64,000 nt of DNA, from contig CM075853.1 of NCBI GenBank assembly GCA_037975125.1, positions 91,878,773-91,942,772 of the forward strand. Reading direction: 5' to 3'. Shown one piece after another: positions 16,400-33,440 of this stretch (positions are counted from its first letter, which is position 1; each line of letters begins with the position of its first letter). The notes below the pieces were generated by a model, which was given only the letters and a program-made list of their open reading frames with translations, was not told where the DNA came from and made no database searches. A program made the position numbers and the translations under genes. This DNA comes from Latrodectus hesperus (lineage: Eukaryota; Arthropoda; Arachnida; Araneae; Theridiidae).

Positions 16400-20548
<4,149 letters not shown>

Positions 20549-20581
<33 letters not shown>
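20549..20581. repeat. Short (TA)n array
   Basis: About 33 bp of TA, next to the Tc1-like fossil. Confidence 0.95.
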
Positions 20582-20585
<4 letters not shown>

Positions 20586-20599
20586 AATGGTTTTCATTG

Positions 20600-20900
20600 G
20601 GGGACAAGCTGAACTTCTTTGAAGCATTAAGTCAATGGGGTTATTCATGAGGATCTAGGTTATTCTGTACCACTCTTTCAGTAGAGTACTTTGTAGTTTT
20701 GGAGAGTTTTTTGAGATGGAAGGCTTTCAGCAACTCTTATGCCTAGACTATCCCAAACATGCTCTATTTAGTTCATTCAACCTATTCAGTTCAACTCACA
20801 GGGTAACCCATTATATTCTAGGACGTTCATTTCCTTCATTGTAGAGACTAAGAGATGAAAAGTCCTCGTGGATGGGGATAAGCGAAGTGAAATCTCTATT
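20600..20900 (-). pseudogene. Fossil of a Tc1-like transposase C-terminus
   Basis: On the minus strand one frame reads IEHVWDSLGIRVAESLP near 20710-20765, followed by a LQNYKVLY-like stretch. This matches the conserved NPIEHVWD...LG end of Tc1-family transposases, including the last catalytic glutamate in IEH. A stop follows within 20 codons, and the upstream DLNP part is frameshifted. Weak similarity continues to about 20900. No terminal repeats were found; a TA array lies just to the left (20549-20581). Unrelated to the DD41D element at 17688. Confidence 0.72.
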
Positions 20901-22051
20901 CATAGCAGATTTCAAAGTTTTTTTGTTGGATTAAACGTTACATCTAAGAGGATAACCATCATTATAGATTAATTCAGCACAGATTTAGGTTTTTAATGAT
21001 GTAATTTCTGTATAAGAACTGCTTCTCAAGCTCATAAATCTTTCGAAATTACGAAAAATCAATATTCGATTTGAACTTTTTTACAGGAATGAATTTTTAA
21101 GAATTTAGACTGTTCATACTGATCTCTAATATCATATTGGAACACATTTTTTAACAGAGATGTGTCATTTCTTTTAAAAAAAGGAGAAATCATGCAATTT
21201 ATTTTTTGTTCAGTTAATGCATTTTATGGATAATGAGTTGATATTTATTATTTTAAGTAAATATTATTTTTCTATTGAAATTTTACCGATGAAAAAATTT
21301 GCATAGTATTGCAAACGTATTTCCATTCAAATTTTGATTCTCGCCTTAAATTTGAAATTATTTTTTTATTACTTTATTAATAAATTATCCATATAATTAT
21401 TGAGAACTAAATATTGATAATTTGAAAAAGGTTGTACTACTTCTATATGAACATTCTTTTTGTAAATATATAAATTGTGTGCTATTTTTGACACATTTTT
21501 TATTGTTATCAGGTAAGACATTTAATTTAACTGTAACAACCATTACCATTCCTGAAAGCAGATTTAAGGTTTTACAATTTGATGGATAAGCAGGAAACTT
21601 AAGTTATATAAACCTTACAATCATAAACCTATATAGCGATTATTTAGAAAGATATATTAAGAGAAGTTTTTCAAATATTATAAATTTAACCATTTTCATT
21701 AGTTTTTTGAAACTAACAAATTTAAAATGTGGCATAGTATCTGATGGGTGACACATAATGTTAGAAACCATGAAAAATGTAAGCTGGAAATTAATTTTGA
21801 GCATTTTTGATTACGGTTAGCAATACACTTCAACAATAGAGCTGATAAACAACTTTATTCATATTTATCATGAAATAACGTTAAGTTATACTTCAAATTT
21901 TAATTCGATGACCTTATGTATCCTGTGGTTAATAAGGAGTCTGGATATAAATATGCTATTCTTCGTTTTCGACATGTCATTAATCTCATTACTCTCGTAT
22001 CAATAGAACCTTATTTTAAACTTAATATAATTTTAATGTATCTTCATTTTA
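20901..22051. other. AT-rich non-coding stretch
   Basis: Nothing recognised between the Tc1-like fossil and the copia element. Confidence 0.5.
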
Positions 22052-22336
22052 TGTTGTAAATAATATAATGCAAGTAATCGCAAAGAAACACAAAGTAAGT
22101 CTATTATCGTCTGTAAAACTGTAGTCTTCTAAGACGCCCGCAATCGTCTGCTCTTACAAATCGTCTGCTGCGCTGCCTTCTGATTGGTGGTTGTGTTCAA
22201 GCCGTCCAAAATCTATAAATACACCATGTTCTGTTCTATTAGTTTAGTATATGTATAATTTCTTTCTTTGTAACTTGCTTCATTAAATATTCTTTTTGCG
22301 ATTCATGGACTCTTGTTCGTTTAACGAATTTCAACA
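22052..22336 (+). repeat. 5' LTR of a Ty1/copia retrotransposon
   Basis: A 285-bp LTR that begins TGTTG and ends CAACA. By eye it is identical over its full length to the copy at 26294-26578, implying recent insertion. It contains a TATA-like box (TATAAATACACC, near 22214-22225). Flanking bases are TTTTA on the left and TTTCA on the right of the element, an imperfect 5-bp target duplication. Confidence 0.95.
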
Positions 22337-22351
22337 GCAGAGCGTGGTTTT
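22336..22351 (+). other. Primer-binding site, initiator tRNA-Met type
   Basis: AGCAGAGCGTGGTTTT directly follows, and overlaps by one base, the end of the 5' LTR. It resembles the complement of the acceptor and T-arm of metazoan initiator tRNA-Met (AGCAGAG..TGGTTTC), the usual primer of copia-class elements. The tRNA sequence is recalled from memory. Confidence 0.65.
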
Positions 22352-22421
22352 CACTGTCATAAATTGAAAGCAGTTTCTAGTTTTAATTTATTATTTGATA
22401 GAATAAATTTATCAATAAGCA

Positions 22422-25400
22422 ATGGCTTCGCCGCATGATTTGTATGGAGTAAATCCATTTGATGGAAAGAACTTTTCTGTTTGGCGGCGACGAGTGGAAG
22501 CTGTTTTGTCTGCGGAAGAACTGGAAACATACTTAGTTAAGGAGCCCGATGTGATTAAGGAAGCAGAAGTCGTTAAAGGAAAGAAAGCCTACGCATTACT
22601 CATGTCACTCTTAAGTGATCAAGCGCTCGTATCAATGAGTGGTGAAAATACGGCGAAGGAATTATGGGAGAAACTTCATGCTGTTTATGAAAGCAAAGGA
22701 GCGGTAAACCAAATACTTACTAGAAAATGTCTTGCTACACTTAAGAAAAATAGAGATATTCCAATGCGCCAGCACATAGATGAAGTTTCAAAACTTGTCG
22801 CCGATTTACGAATGTCTGGAGCGGAGGTTAGTGATATTGATACTGTCGTCTATATTTTGATGTCTCTCCCTCGAGAATTCGAAAATGTTAAGGTTGCATT
22901 AGAGAATCAACCGAGTGAGAATTTATCGTTAGATTTTGTAACTCAGCGTTTGATAGACTCTGAAGCTCTTTTGAATGATTCGAGAAATAAAACAAGTATT
23001 CGTTTTATGAAACAAACTGTGGATACTGCGGCTTTTTCTACGAGAAAAGAACTCACATGTTTTCATTGTAAAAAGAAAGGACATACTTCTAAATTCTGTA
23101 AAAAGAAAACGTGCTATAATTGTGGTCGTGTTGGTCATTTTAAAAAGGAATGTAAATTCAAATCTGAATCTAAGACTGATGAAAAATATTCTTCTGCTCT
23201 ATCTTTTGCTGCTGGCAATTTGACTTTCGGAAGTCCGAAAAAGTTCATTATTGATTCCGGGGCAACATCCCATATGTGCTCTCAGAAAGATTGGTTTTCA
23301 TTCATCAAACCGTCATCAGGAACTATTCGATGTGCATCCCGCTCCACTGCACTGGAAGTGAAAGGTATTGGAAGTGTAAAAGGCAAAACATCTAATGGAA
23401 TTGATATAACTTTAGAAAATGTTCTTTTTGTTCCTGAACTCAATGGAGAATTAATTTCTGTAAAGAATATTGAATTAGGTGGATATAGTGTTATCTTTAG
23501 AAATAAAAAAGTGTTCATCGAAAATGAGAAAGAAAACATTTGTTTGGGTTATCGTGATGATAGTGGACAGTATATTTGTGATTTTGTTCCAAATTGTGAA
23601 ATTTCTCTTACTGCGAAAGAAAATGACTTTGATTTATGGCACAGAAGACTTGGACATTCCTCTAATAAAGCCTTAAAAGAACTTGGATTGCCTACCTTTG
23701 ATAAATTTTGTAAAGTGTGTACTTTTTCCAAACAAAATGCTTCTCCTATAGGAAAAGGTCCCAGACGAAGGGCATCCGAAACTATGACATTGATTCACAC
23801 AGATGTTTGTGGCCCTATTGATCCGCCTATGGCTACAGGTGAGCGTTATTTTATGACATTAATTGATGATTATTCACGTTTTATGGAAGTTCGTTTGCTG
23901 AAAAGAAAAAGTGATGTTGTGAATGAGTTAAGATGCTTTTTAAAAGCAAATCCTTCAGTACGGAAAATTAGGTGCGACAATGCAAAAGAATATGTTTGTG
24001 GTGAACTCATCAAATGTGCTACTAAATTTGGTGTTACAATAGATCCAGTTCCTCCGTACACTGCACCTTTAAATGGAGTTGCTGAGCGTGCCAATCGTAC
24101 ATTGTTAGAAAAAGGGCGAGCTTTAATATTTGAAGCAAAACTTAGCAAGAAATTTTGGGGACTTGCAATTTTAACTGCTGCATACCTAAGAAACAGAATT
24201 CCTAGTAGATCCATAGAAAACTGTACTCCTTATAAAATAAAATATGGTAAAGATTCCGATCTTCAAAACATTCGAGTATTTGGATGCGATGCATACGTGT
24301 TGGTTCCTCCTTCTCAAAGGAAGAAGTTAGATAAGAAGTCAAACAGAATGATATTTGTGGGATATTCGACTATGGGATATCGTTTAATGGATCCAGATTC
24401 AAAGAGAATAGTGATATCAAGGAACGTTGTATTTAACGAAGAAAGAAAAATGGATTTAGAAGATAAAAATATTCTGAATGTGGATTCCATTATTTCGGAA
24501 AATGAAAATGATGTTGAAGAAATTGGTGGTGAAGAAAATATTACTGAAACAATTACTACAAAAGAAATTTTGGAAAGACCACAAAGGCAAAAGAAACCAC
24601 CAGTTAAATATCCTGAACCAGAAGTTTATGAAGCAATGGTAATTTTTGAAGATTCCTTGTCGTTTAAAGATTTATCGTCACTGCCGGAGGAAGAACAGAA
24701 TATTTGGAAGAAAGCAATGGATGAAGAAATGCAGTCCATGGAAAAGAACGAAGTTTGGTGTCTTGAAGAATTACCACATGGGAAACGTGCAATTTCATGC
24801 AAATGGGTTCTACGCGAAAAACGAGATGGAAAATATAAGGCTCGACTTGTTGCTCGTGGTTTTATGCAAAGAGAAGGAGTGGATTATGATAAAACATTTT
24901 CACCAGTTATCAGTATTCCTGCATTACGCATAGTGTTTACTATTATTCTTCAAGAAAATTTAAAAGTTTATTCACTGGATGTTAAAACTGCATTTCTCAA
25001 TGGTGAATTAAAAGAAATTATTTACATGGATCAACCAGAAGGATATGATGATAATAGTGGCAGGAAGTGCCTATTAAAGAAAAGCTTATACGGACTTAAG
25101 CAGTCACCTCGTCAATGGTATGTAAAATTTTTAAATTTCATTCTCAAATTAAACTTTAAGCCATTAAATAGTGAACAATGCATTTTTATTCATCAGTCAA
25201 AAGGTGAAAGAATTCTAATGACACTTTATGTGGACGATTTATTAATTGCGGGTACTGATGATAGTGAAATCAAAATTATAATTGGATTATTATCAAAAGA
25301 TTTTGAAATGTCTAAATCTGGAACAGTTTCTGAATTTTTAGGAATTAAAATTACATTTACACCTGATGGACTGTATCTAGATCAAGAAACATATATTTTG

Positions 25401-25520
25401 AATTTATTAAACAAATTTAAAATGTTTGATGCTAAAATAGTCTCTACTCCCATGGAAGTAGGAGCAACAGCAGCTGATTTTGAGAAAGGAAATGCTTTTG
25501 TGGACCCTACCGAGAACTAA
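22422..25520 (+). CDS. copia gag-pol, first frame (Gag, protease, integrase, most of RT)
   Basis: A 1032-residue polyprotein, first ATG 85 bp after the 5' LTR. In order: Gag N-terminal region; two CCHC zinc knuckles (first cysteines at about residues 213 and 231); aspartic protease DSGA at 278-281; GAG-pre-integrase LWHRRLGH near 405; integrase with catalytic D461, D519 and E555 (35 residues between the last two, DD35E) and the copia signature PLNGVAERANR; reverse transcriptase with SLDVKTAFLNGEL, KSLYGLKQS and the YVDD active site at 936-939. The frame ends early at a TAA (25518-25520) because of a one-base frameshift at about 25505; RT and RNase H homology continues in another frame. No separate gag stop is present, as is usual for copia. 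Confidence 0.95.
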   Translation: MASPHDLYGVNPFDGKNFSVWRRRVEAVLSAEELETYLVKEPDVIKEAEVVKGKKAYALLMSLLSDQALVSMSGENTAKELWEKLHAVYESKGAVNQILTRKCLATLKKNRDIPMRQHIDEVSKLVADLRMSGAEVSDIDTVVYILMSLPREFENVKVALENQPSENLSLDFVTQRLIDSEALLNDSRNKTSIRFMKQTVDTAAFSTRKELTCFHCKKKGHTSKFCKKKTCYNCGRVGHFKKECKFKSESKTDEKYSSALSFAAGNLTFGSPKKFIIDSGATSHMCSQKDWFSFIKPSSGTIRCASRSTALEVKGIGSVKGKTSNGIDITLENVLFVPELNGELISVKNIELGGYSVIFRNKKVFIENEKENICLGYRDDSGQYICDFVPNCEISLTAKENDFDLWHRRLGHSSNKALKELGLPTFDKFCKVCTFSKQNASPIGKGPRRRASETMTLIHTDVCGPIDPPMATGERYFMTLIDDYSRFMEVRLLKRKSDVVNELRCFLKANPSVRKIRCDNAKEYVCGELIKCATKFGVTIDPVPPYTAPLNGVAERANRTLLEKGRALIFEAKLSKKFWGLAILTAAYLRNRIPSRSIENCTPYKIKYGKDSDLQNIRVFGCDAYVLVPPSQRKKLDKKSNRMIFVGYSTMGYRLMDPDSKRIVISRNVVFNEERKMDLEDKNILNVDSIISENENDVEEIGGEENITETITTKEILERPQRQKKPPVKYPEPEVYEAMVIFEDSLSFKDLSSLPEEEQNIWKKAMDEEMQSMEKNEVWCLEELPHGKRAISCKWVLREKRDGKYKARLVARGFMQREGVDYDKTFSPVISIPALRIVFTIILQENLKVYSLDVKTAFLNGELKEIIYMDQPEGYDDNSGRKCLLKKSLYGLKQSPRQWYVKFLNFILKLNFKPLNSEQCIFIHQSKGERILMTLYVDDLLIAGTDDSEIKIIIGLLSKDFEMSKSGTVSEFLGIKITFTPDGLYLDQETYILNLLNKFKMFDAKIVSTPMEVGATAADFEKGNAFVDPTEN

Positions 25521-26170
25521 TAGGATCTTTAATTTATTTAGCATATACATCTCGTCCAGATAGCCTTTATGCTGTAAACTGTTTGAGTCAACTTCAAGAA
25601 CACCCTACTGATAGTGCTTGGAGTGCATTGAAAAGAATTTTGAGATATCTGAAAGGTACTTCAACTTTAAAACTGGAATATAAAAAGTGTGTGGATAAAA
25701 ATTCATGCTTAAATATCTACGCAGATGCTAACTGGGGTGCAAACCCAAATGACAGAAAATCCATTTCTGGTAACATAATTATGTTTAATAATTGTCCAAT
25801 ATCTTGGTCTTGTCGAAAACAAAATTGTATTGCTTTATCTTCTACAGAAGCAGAAATTATTGCCCTAAGTAAAGCCATTCAAGATGCATTGTGGTTGAAA
25901 AACATTATTTTGGAATTAACTGATATTAAAGAAATCATGATTTTTGAAGATAATCAATCTTGTATTAAGTGTGTAACAAAGGAAAACAACAAAGGTCGAT
26001 TAAAACATATAGACATTAAATTAAAATTTATTCAACATATCTTGAATTATCATGATATAAAAGTTTACTATATTTCATCTAACCTACAAATTGCTGATAT
26101 GTTTACAAAATCTTTATCTAAGTTTAAATTAAAAGAACTTTTACCATTATGTGGATTAAAATTGTATTAG
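25505..26170 (+). pseudogene. copia pol, frameshifted 3' part (RT end and RNase H)
   Basis: Homology to the end of copia RT and the RNase H domain resumes in a new frame at about 25505 and runs to the TAG at 26168-26170. Visible motifs are YRELIGSLIYL, LRYLKGT, NIYADANWG (first RNase H acidic residue), SSTEAEIIAL (second), EDNQSC (third) and ADMFTKSL near the end. The break lies in a CCC run (25505-25507) and looks like loss of one C. A sequencing or assembly error is possible. A programmed frameshift is unlikely at this place in pol. Confidence 0.9.
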
Positions 26171-26293
26171 ATTATATCATGTTAATGTAAATATTGTGTG
26201 GATGGCTTGAACGTTTCTAATTTCTTAATGTATACTTATTTTTATTGATTTATATGATTTTATTGTGCATGTTTCTTTGTGATTAAGGGCGAG

Positions 26294-26578
26294 TGTTGTA
26301 AATAATATAATGCAAGTAATCGCAAAGAAACACAAAGTAAGTCTATTATCGTCTGTAAAACTGTAGTCTTCTAAGACGCCCGCAATCGTCTGCTCTTACA
26401 AATCGTCTGCTGCGCTGCCTTCTGATTGGTGGTTGTGTTCAAGCCGTCCAAAATCTATAAATACACCATGTTCTGTTCTATTAGTTTAGTATATGTATAA
26501 TTTCTTTCTTTGTAACTTGCTTCATTAAATATTCTTTTTGCGATTCATGGACTCTTGTTCGTTTAACGAATTTCAACA
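26294..26578 (+). repeat. 3' LTR of the Ty1/copia retrotransposon
   Basis: 285 bp, identical to the 5' LTR as read. It is preceded by the purine-rich tract that primes plus-strand synthesis. Confidence 0.95.
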
Positions 26579-27001
26579 TTTCAAACACTGAATCCTAATC
26601 ACACATGCGATCATTAGTAATTACAATCCACTTTCTGAGAATGTTTCTCTCCATGGAATTTCAGGAGAAGGACTATATTTGAAAATTTTCTCCTTTGCAG
26701 CTTTCAAACCCATAATATTTCTATTATTACCTAATCAAGTCCAATTTTACTCCCAATTTATTGTATGGGAGTCAAATATTGATTAAATATATTTTTAAGA
26801 ATTTATGATGTTTATGTGTGCTAAATTATTTCACAAATCATTTTAAAATATTGCGTTTTACACCATTAATTCAATGCACATATATCATACTAGAATATTT
26901 TCAATGGAATCAAAAACCATTTCATATTATTTCAAACATTTCAAACTTTATAAGTTTGATAAAGCGTCAACTGTTTTCTTAAATTCCATTTTTTCATATG
27001 G

Positions 27002-27033
27002 AAGTTATCGACATCTTCAGATGTCGATAACTT
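27002..27033. repeat. Perfect hairpin, 15-bp arms with 2-nt spacer
   Basis: AAGTTATCGACATCT-TC-AGATGTCGATAACTT. It ends where the fold-back element at 27031 begins. Confidence 0.92.
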
Positions 27034-27090
27034 ATTTCGTGTTATTTGAAAAATAACTATATAATATATATATATATATATGTATATATG

Positions 27091-27181
<91 letters not shown>

Positions 27182-27230
27182 ATGTATGTATATATATATA
27201 TTGTTATTTTTCAAAATAACACGAAATAAG
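27031..27230. repeat. Fold-back repeat: 27-bp inverted arms around a (TA)n core
   Basis: The left arm (27031-27057) and the reverse complement of the right arm (27203-27230) both read CTTATTTCGTGTTATTT...GAAAAATAAC, differing by one inserted base. The core is a TA/TG microsatellite that is itself self-complementary, so the whole 200 bp can form one long hairpin. Confidence 0.9.
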
Positions 27231-29641
<2,411 letters not shown>

Positions 29642-29763
29642 TACACAACATATGCATTAAATAAACCACTTAAAGATTCGTTAGAGATTATACAAAAAAC
29701 GTTTGCTTTAGAAAGTATAAAGCATCGTAATGCTTTTAAAATGATCTTAGGAATTTCCTTTTT

Positions 29764-29796
29764 AAACATTTAAATGTTTTAAACATTTAAATGTTT
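29764..29796. repeat. Tandem pair of a 16-bp perfect palindrome
   Basis: AAACATTTAAATGTTT occurs at 29764-29779 and 29781-29796 with one T between. Confidence 0.92.
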
Positions 29797-30818
29797 TAAA
29801 TCTGTAATGTAATGCTTACATTTCAATCAGTCAATGAATAATCTGGCTATCATAATTCTCTCGGAAATTTTTTTTTAATTTTGGACATTCTAGCTCATTT
29901 GCTTACCTTCTTTTATTTTCTTGAGATTCAGTGATGATGTTCTATATTTTTTCATGAAATGTAATTTTATTCTATAACTTTAAACATTTAACTTGAGTTG
30001 CAACTAGGAATACTATCCTATTAATGTTGAAAGCAAGAGTTTCAAACTTGTGTTGAATTAAAATTTTATAATTTTAATCAAAAGTACGAATAAAGTAAAT
30101 GGTGTAAATTTGAATAAGCGACTTTCATATTTCTGGCATCAGATACAATCATCATATAATTGATGTAATTCACCGGAGGTCAATCCATTCTTTTACTGTT
30201 ATTATTAGAGTAAAAGTTAACAATTTCTTTTCGTTTCGTAAAAAAGTTCAAACTATCTTCATTTAAGGATTGGAGGCAATATGTTACAAGAGGAGATTTA
30301 TGAAATATTTTCTCATTGTTACTCATTTTTCAAGTATTTTTAATATGATAAAATATGAATTATATTTACCCAATAACTTATACAAGTAAAGTTAAAATTT
30401 TCGCAAAATTTCTAAGACAAAAAAAAATAAAGTTTCATTTTATAAACTCTCATATCTTAGTCTGCATATGATAAATAATAAACATAAATTTAATATCAAT
30501 ATTTCAAAATCTCTGTATAAAAATCTAGAATTCCTTAGTTTAATATATTAATATGACGTGTCAGATATAAATGATATCAATATATCAGGAAGATTTTATT
30601 AACCATATGTTTTGAATTCAGAGTACTATTTTCTTCTAAGTGGGTTTTGAAACTATCTAATATTCTAATTTTTCCTTTTTATTAGTCAAATAATATTAAT
30701 AGTGATAATTTGATTGCTTCATTCGTGTTCCAAAAATTTAAAGGTAACTAATTCATCAAGCTTATATTTTCACAAACAGACTGTGTTTTTGATAATCTAT
30801 ATACTTATATGTGTATGC

Positions 30819-31130
<312 letters not shown>

Positions 31131-31370
31131 TTTGCTAAATATTTTATTCAAGTTAGCTATTTTGTAAGAAAAAGGTTAGAAAATTCAAGTTATAAATTTT
31201 GAATTTAATCTTAACTTATAATATTTATGTATGAACATAAACAAAATAATTAAATAACGAAATATATAATTTATTTTAAAAAAATTGTGAATTTTTTGAA
31301 TGTTTTAAAATCAAATGAAATTCGTCTTTCTGCTATCACTAAAATTTAAATTAACAAGTTTTTTTTTTTT

Positions 31371-32745
31371 TGGCTTTCTATAACTCATATTAATTATTTT
31401 ATATTTATATTTTTAGATGAATTTCTTAAATATTATTATTTATAATATAATTATAATTGTAATATTTTAATAAAGCACAACGCAGCATCTATCATTACAG
31501 GTATACAGACGATTAACGCAAAGTGTTTTCTATTTTTTGATTATTTTACATTTAAAATTTATATTATCTTATTTTAAATTTTCCTTTTTTGCTTTCTATA
31601 ATTAACATTAATTGTTTTATATTTTTATAATTTATACGTATTTATTAAATATTATTATCTATATTATAATTATAGTTTCTTTAATTAATGATATAAAGTT
31701 ATGAGAGAAAGCGTTGATTTGAAATACGTTCGTTTTTTTTAATATGTTCGCATGTTTAACTGATAAATCTAAATTGAACAGTACTATAAATACAAAGTCA
31801 AGACATAAACTGAGACTTTATTTTATCTTTCTTATTATATTATCTTAAGAAAATTGTACTTAAATTGTCAATTTATAAAATTCCTGAATCATTCAAAAAT
31901 TATAAATATTATGTAGAAAAATCAATGAGATTCATTAAAAAATGTAAAGTCAAAATATATTAGGTAAGTCATTATAATATTTATATATATTGTTTGTGGA
32001 GAAACTATATTTGTTATTTAATATGCTATTTTTAAACATAAAAATCTAGTTAGAAATAAAATTTAATTTAATTTTTTAATTAGTTGAGAAATACATTAAA
32101 AAAATATTTACAACTGAAAATCTATAGTAAGTAGAAAACAACATATGCATAGTAAAAAAACACTTAACTTTTTTGCGATGGATTTTTGTATCCATTTTAA
32201 ATATATCACAATTGTCCACGTGGAAGGTTATTGGATAGTTCTAGAGGCATTCAATAATTTTCTACAAAGAGCTTGGGCTTAAGAATGGCGTGTTGCCAAA
32301 TGCTGTGTAATGTTACTGAATGTAGGTGAATTTTTAGAACATAAATACACCAGCCATCATTAATAATTTTTGAATGATCCTATAATGTCAATATATTTGC
32401 AATATTTTGACTTAAAGCAATTTATTAAATAAGCCCATTACGCATCATTTCTTTTTTTTGAAATTATTCTGAGGTCATGCCTCTAATTTCTTTTTTTTTT
32501 CTTTTTTTCAATTTAATTCAAAGAAAAAAAGTTAGAATAAAGAAAATGTACAAAAATATTTAAAGTGTTTCATACATATTTATTCGGAATTATTAGTTAA
32601 ATAATCCAGAAGAATTAATTTTCATATGAAATCTGGAAAAAATTTCAAAAACTTGTTGGAGCAATAAAGAACAAAACAGCATTTATCAGCATAGGTAGAC
32701 AGACGGGTAACGTAAAGTTTTTTGTATTTTTAAATCATTTTCATC
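31371..32745. repeat. Diverged local duplications
   Basis: A GCTTTCTATAA...TATTAATTATAATTATAG-type segment of about 88 bp occurs at 31371-31459 and 31590-31676. A second segment of about 80 bp (AATAAAGCACAACGCAGCATCTATC...) occurs at 31472-31551 and, with about three-quarters identity, at 32663-32745. No transposon ends seen. Confidence 0.65.
32200..32360. repeat. Possible LTR-like remnant
   Basis: A GC-richer patch (CCACGTGGAAGGTTATTGGATAGTTCTAGAGGC) followed by a TATA-like ATAAATACACC. It has the look of an LTR promoter, but no second copy was found in the window. Confidence 0.3.
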
Positions 32746-32866
32746 ATATCTATATCTTTTTACTTATTTATATCATCATTAATAGGTAACAAATGTGCTC
32801 TTTTAAAACATTTTCAGGCCAGTTGAAAAAAGATAAAGAAGAAATATATCATTGTTTTTGATGAGT

Positions 32867-33003
32867 AGGATTAAAAGACTATAAAACCATGATAGCAAGG
32901 AAATTGGGAAAAAATTTAAATCGAAATGATGATAGGATGATTTAAGGACTATAAATCCATGATAGCAAGGAAGTTGGAAAAAAATTTAAATGGAAGTGAT
33001 GAT
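32867..33003. repeat. Tandem duplication, unit about 69 bp
   Basis: Two adjacent units share GACTATAAA-CCATGATAGCAAGGAA and AAAAAATTTAAAT-GAA-TGATGAT. Confidence 0.88.
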
Positions 33004-33229
33004 TAATAACTAAAAATAGTTTCGAAATCAATTCAAATGTTTACCATTTTTTCATAAACTTCCAGAGCAAAACGTAGGAGTCATAATTATCATTTTATAC
33101 AATAGAGTATTAGAAATACACAATACATAAGCAATGCAATATTTGTATCGGATATTTTATAAAATTTAATTCCAATTAAATAATATTGTTCTTAATGAAT
33201 GAGATGTTGTTATTTTTTCATATTTTGCT

Positions 33230-33440
33230 ACCTTCTGCTCCATACTGGGCGTCGTTGCAATGTCCTCCATGTGAAATGATACCTCTGGGAGTGGCAAGCC
33301 AATTATTGGGGTGTCTTCTGCTTGGCCTTTTCTTCTAAATCACGAACACTTTTTCTATCTAATTTATAGAGCTCAACTCAGGGCTTGATACAAGTAAACT
33401 TGCTGATGCAACAGCAACACGTGTATCACTTCATGATTCA
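33230..33440. repeat. GC-richer island, unidentified repeat
   Basis: About 210 bp with much higher GC than its flanks and no open frame with known motifs. Probably an old transposon fragment. Confidence 0.4.

Larger units (their letters stand above)
22052..26578 (+). mobile_element. Full-length Ty1/copia LTR retrotransposon, recent insertion
   Basis: A 4527-bp element with identical 285-bp LTRs, a primer-binding site, one gag-pol reading frame in copia order (protease and integrase before reverse transcriptase) and a purine-rich tract (AAGGGCGAG) just before the 3' LTR. It is on the strand opposite to the Dscam-like exons. A single frameshift near 25505 probably makes this copy defective. 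It is far GC-richer and better preserved than the other transposons here, and is the youngest insertion in the window. Confidence 0.95.

Noticed and set aside
25505..25520. Programmed frameshift in the copia pol frame
   Set aside because: The position within late RT is not a known recoding site; a one-base loss in a C run explains it better.
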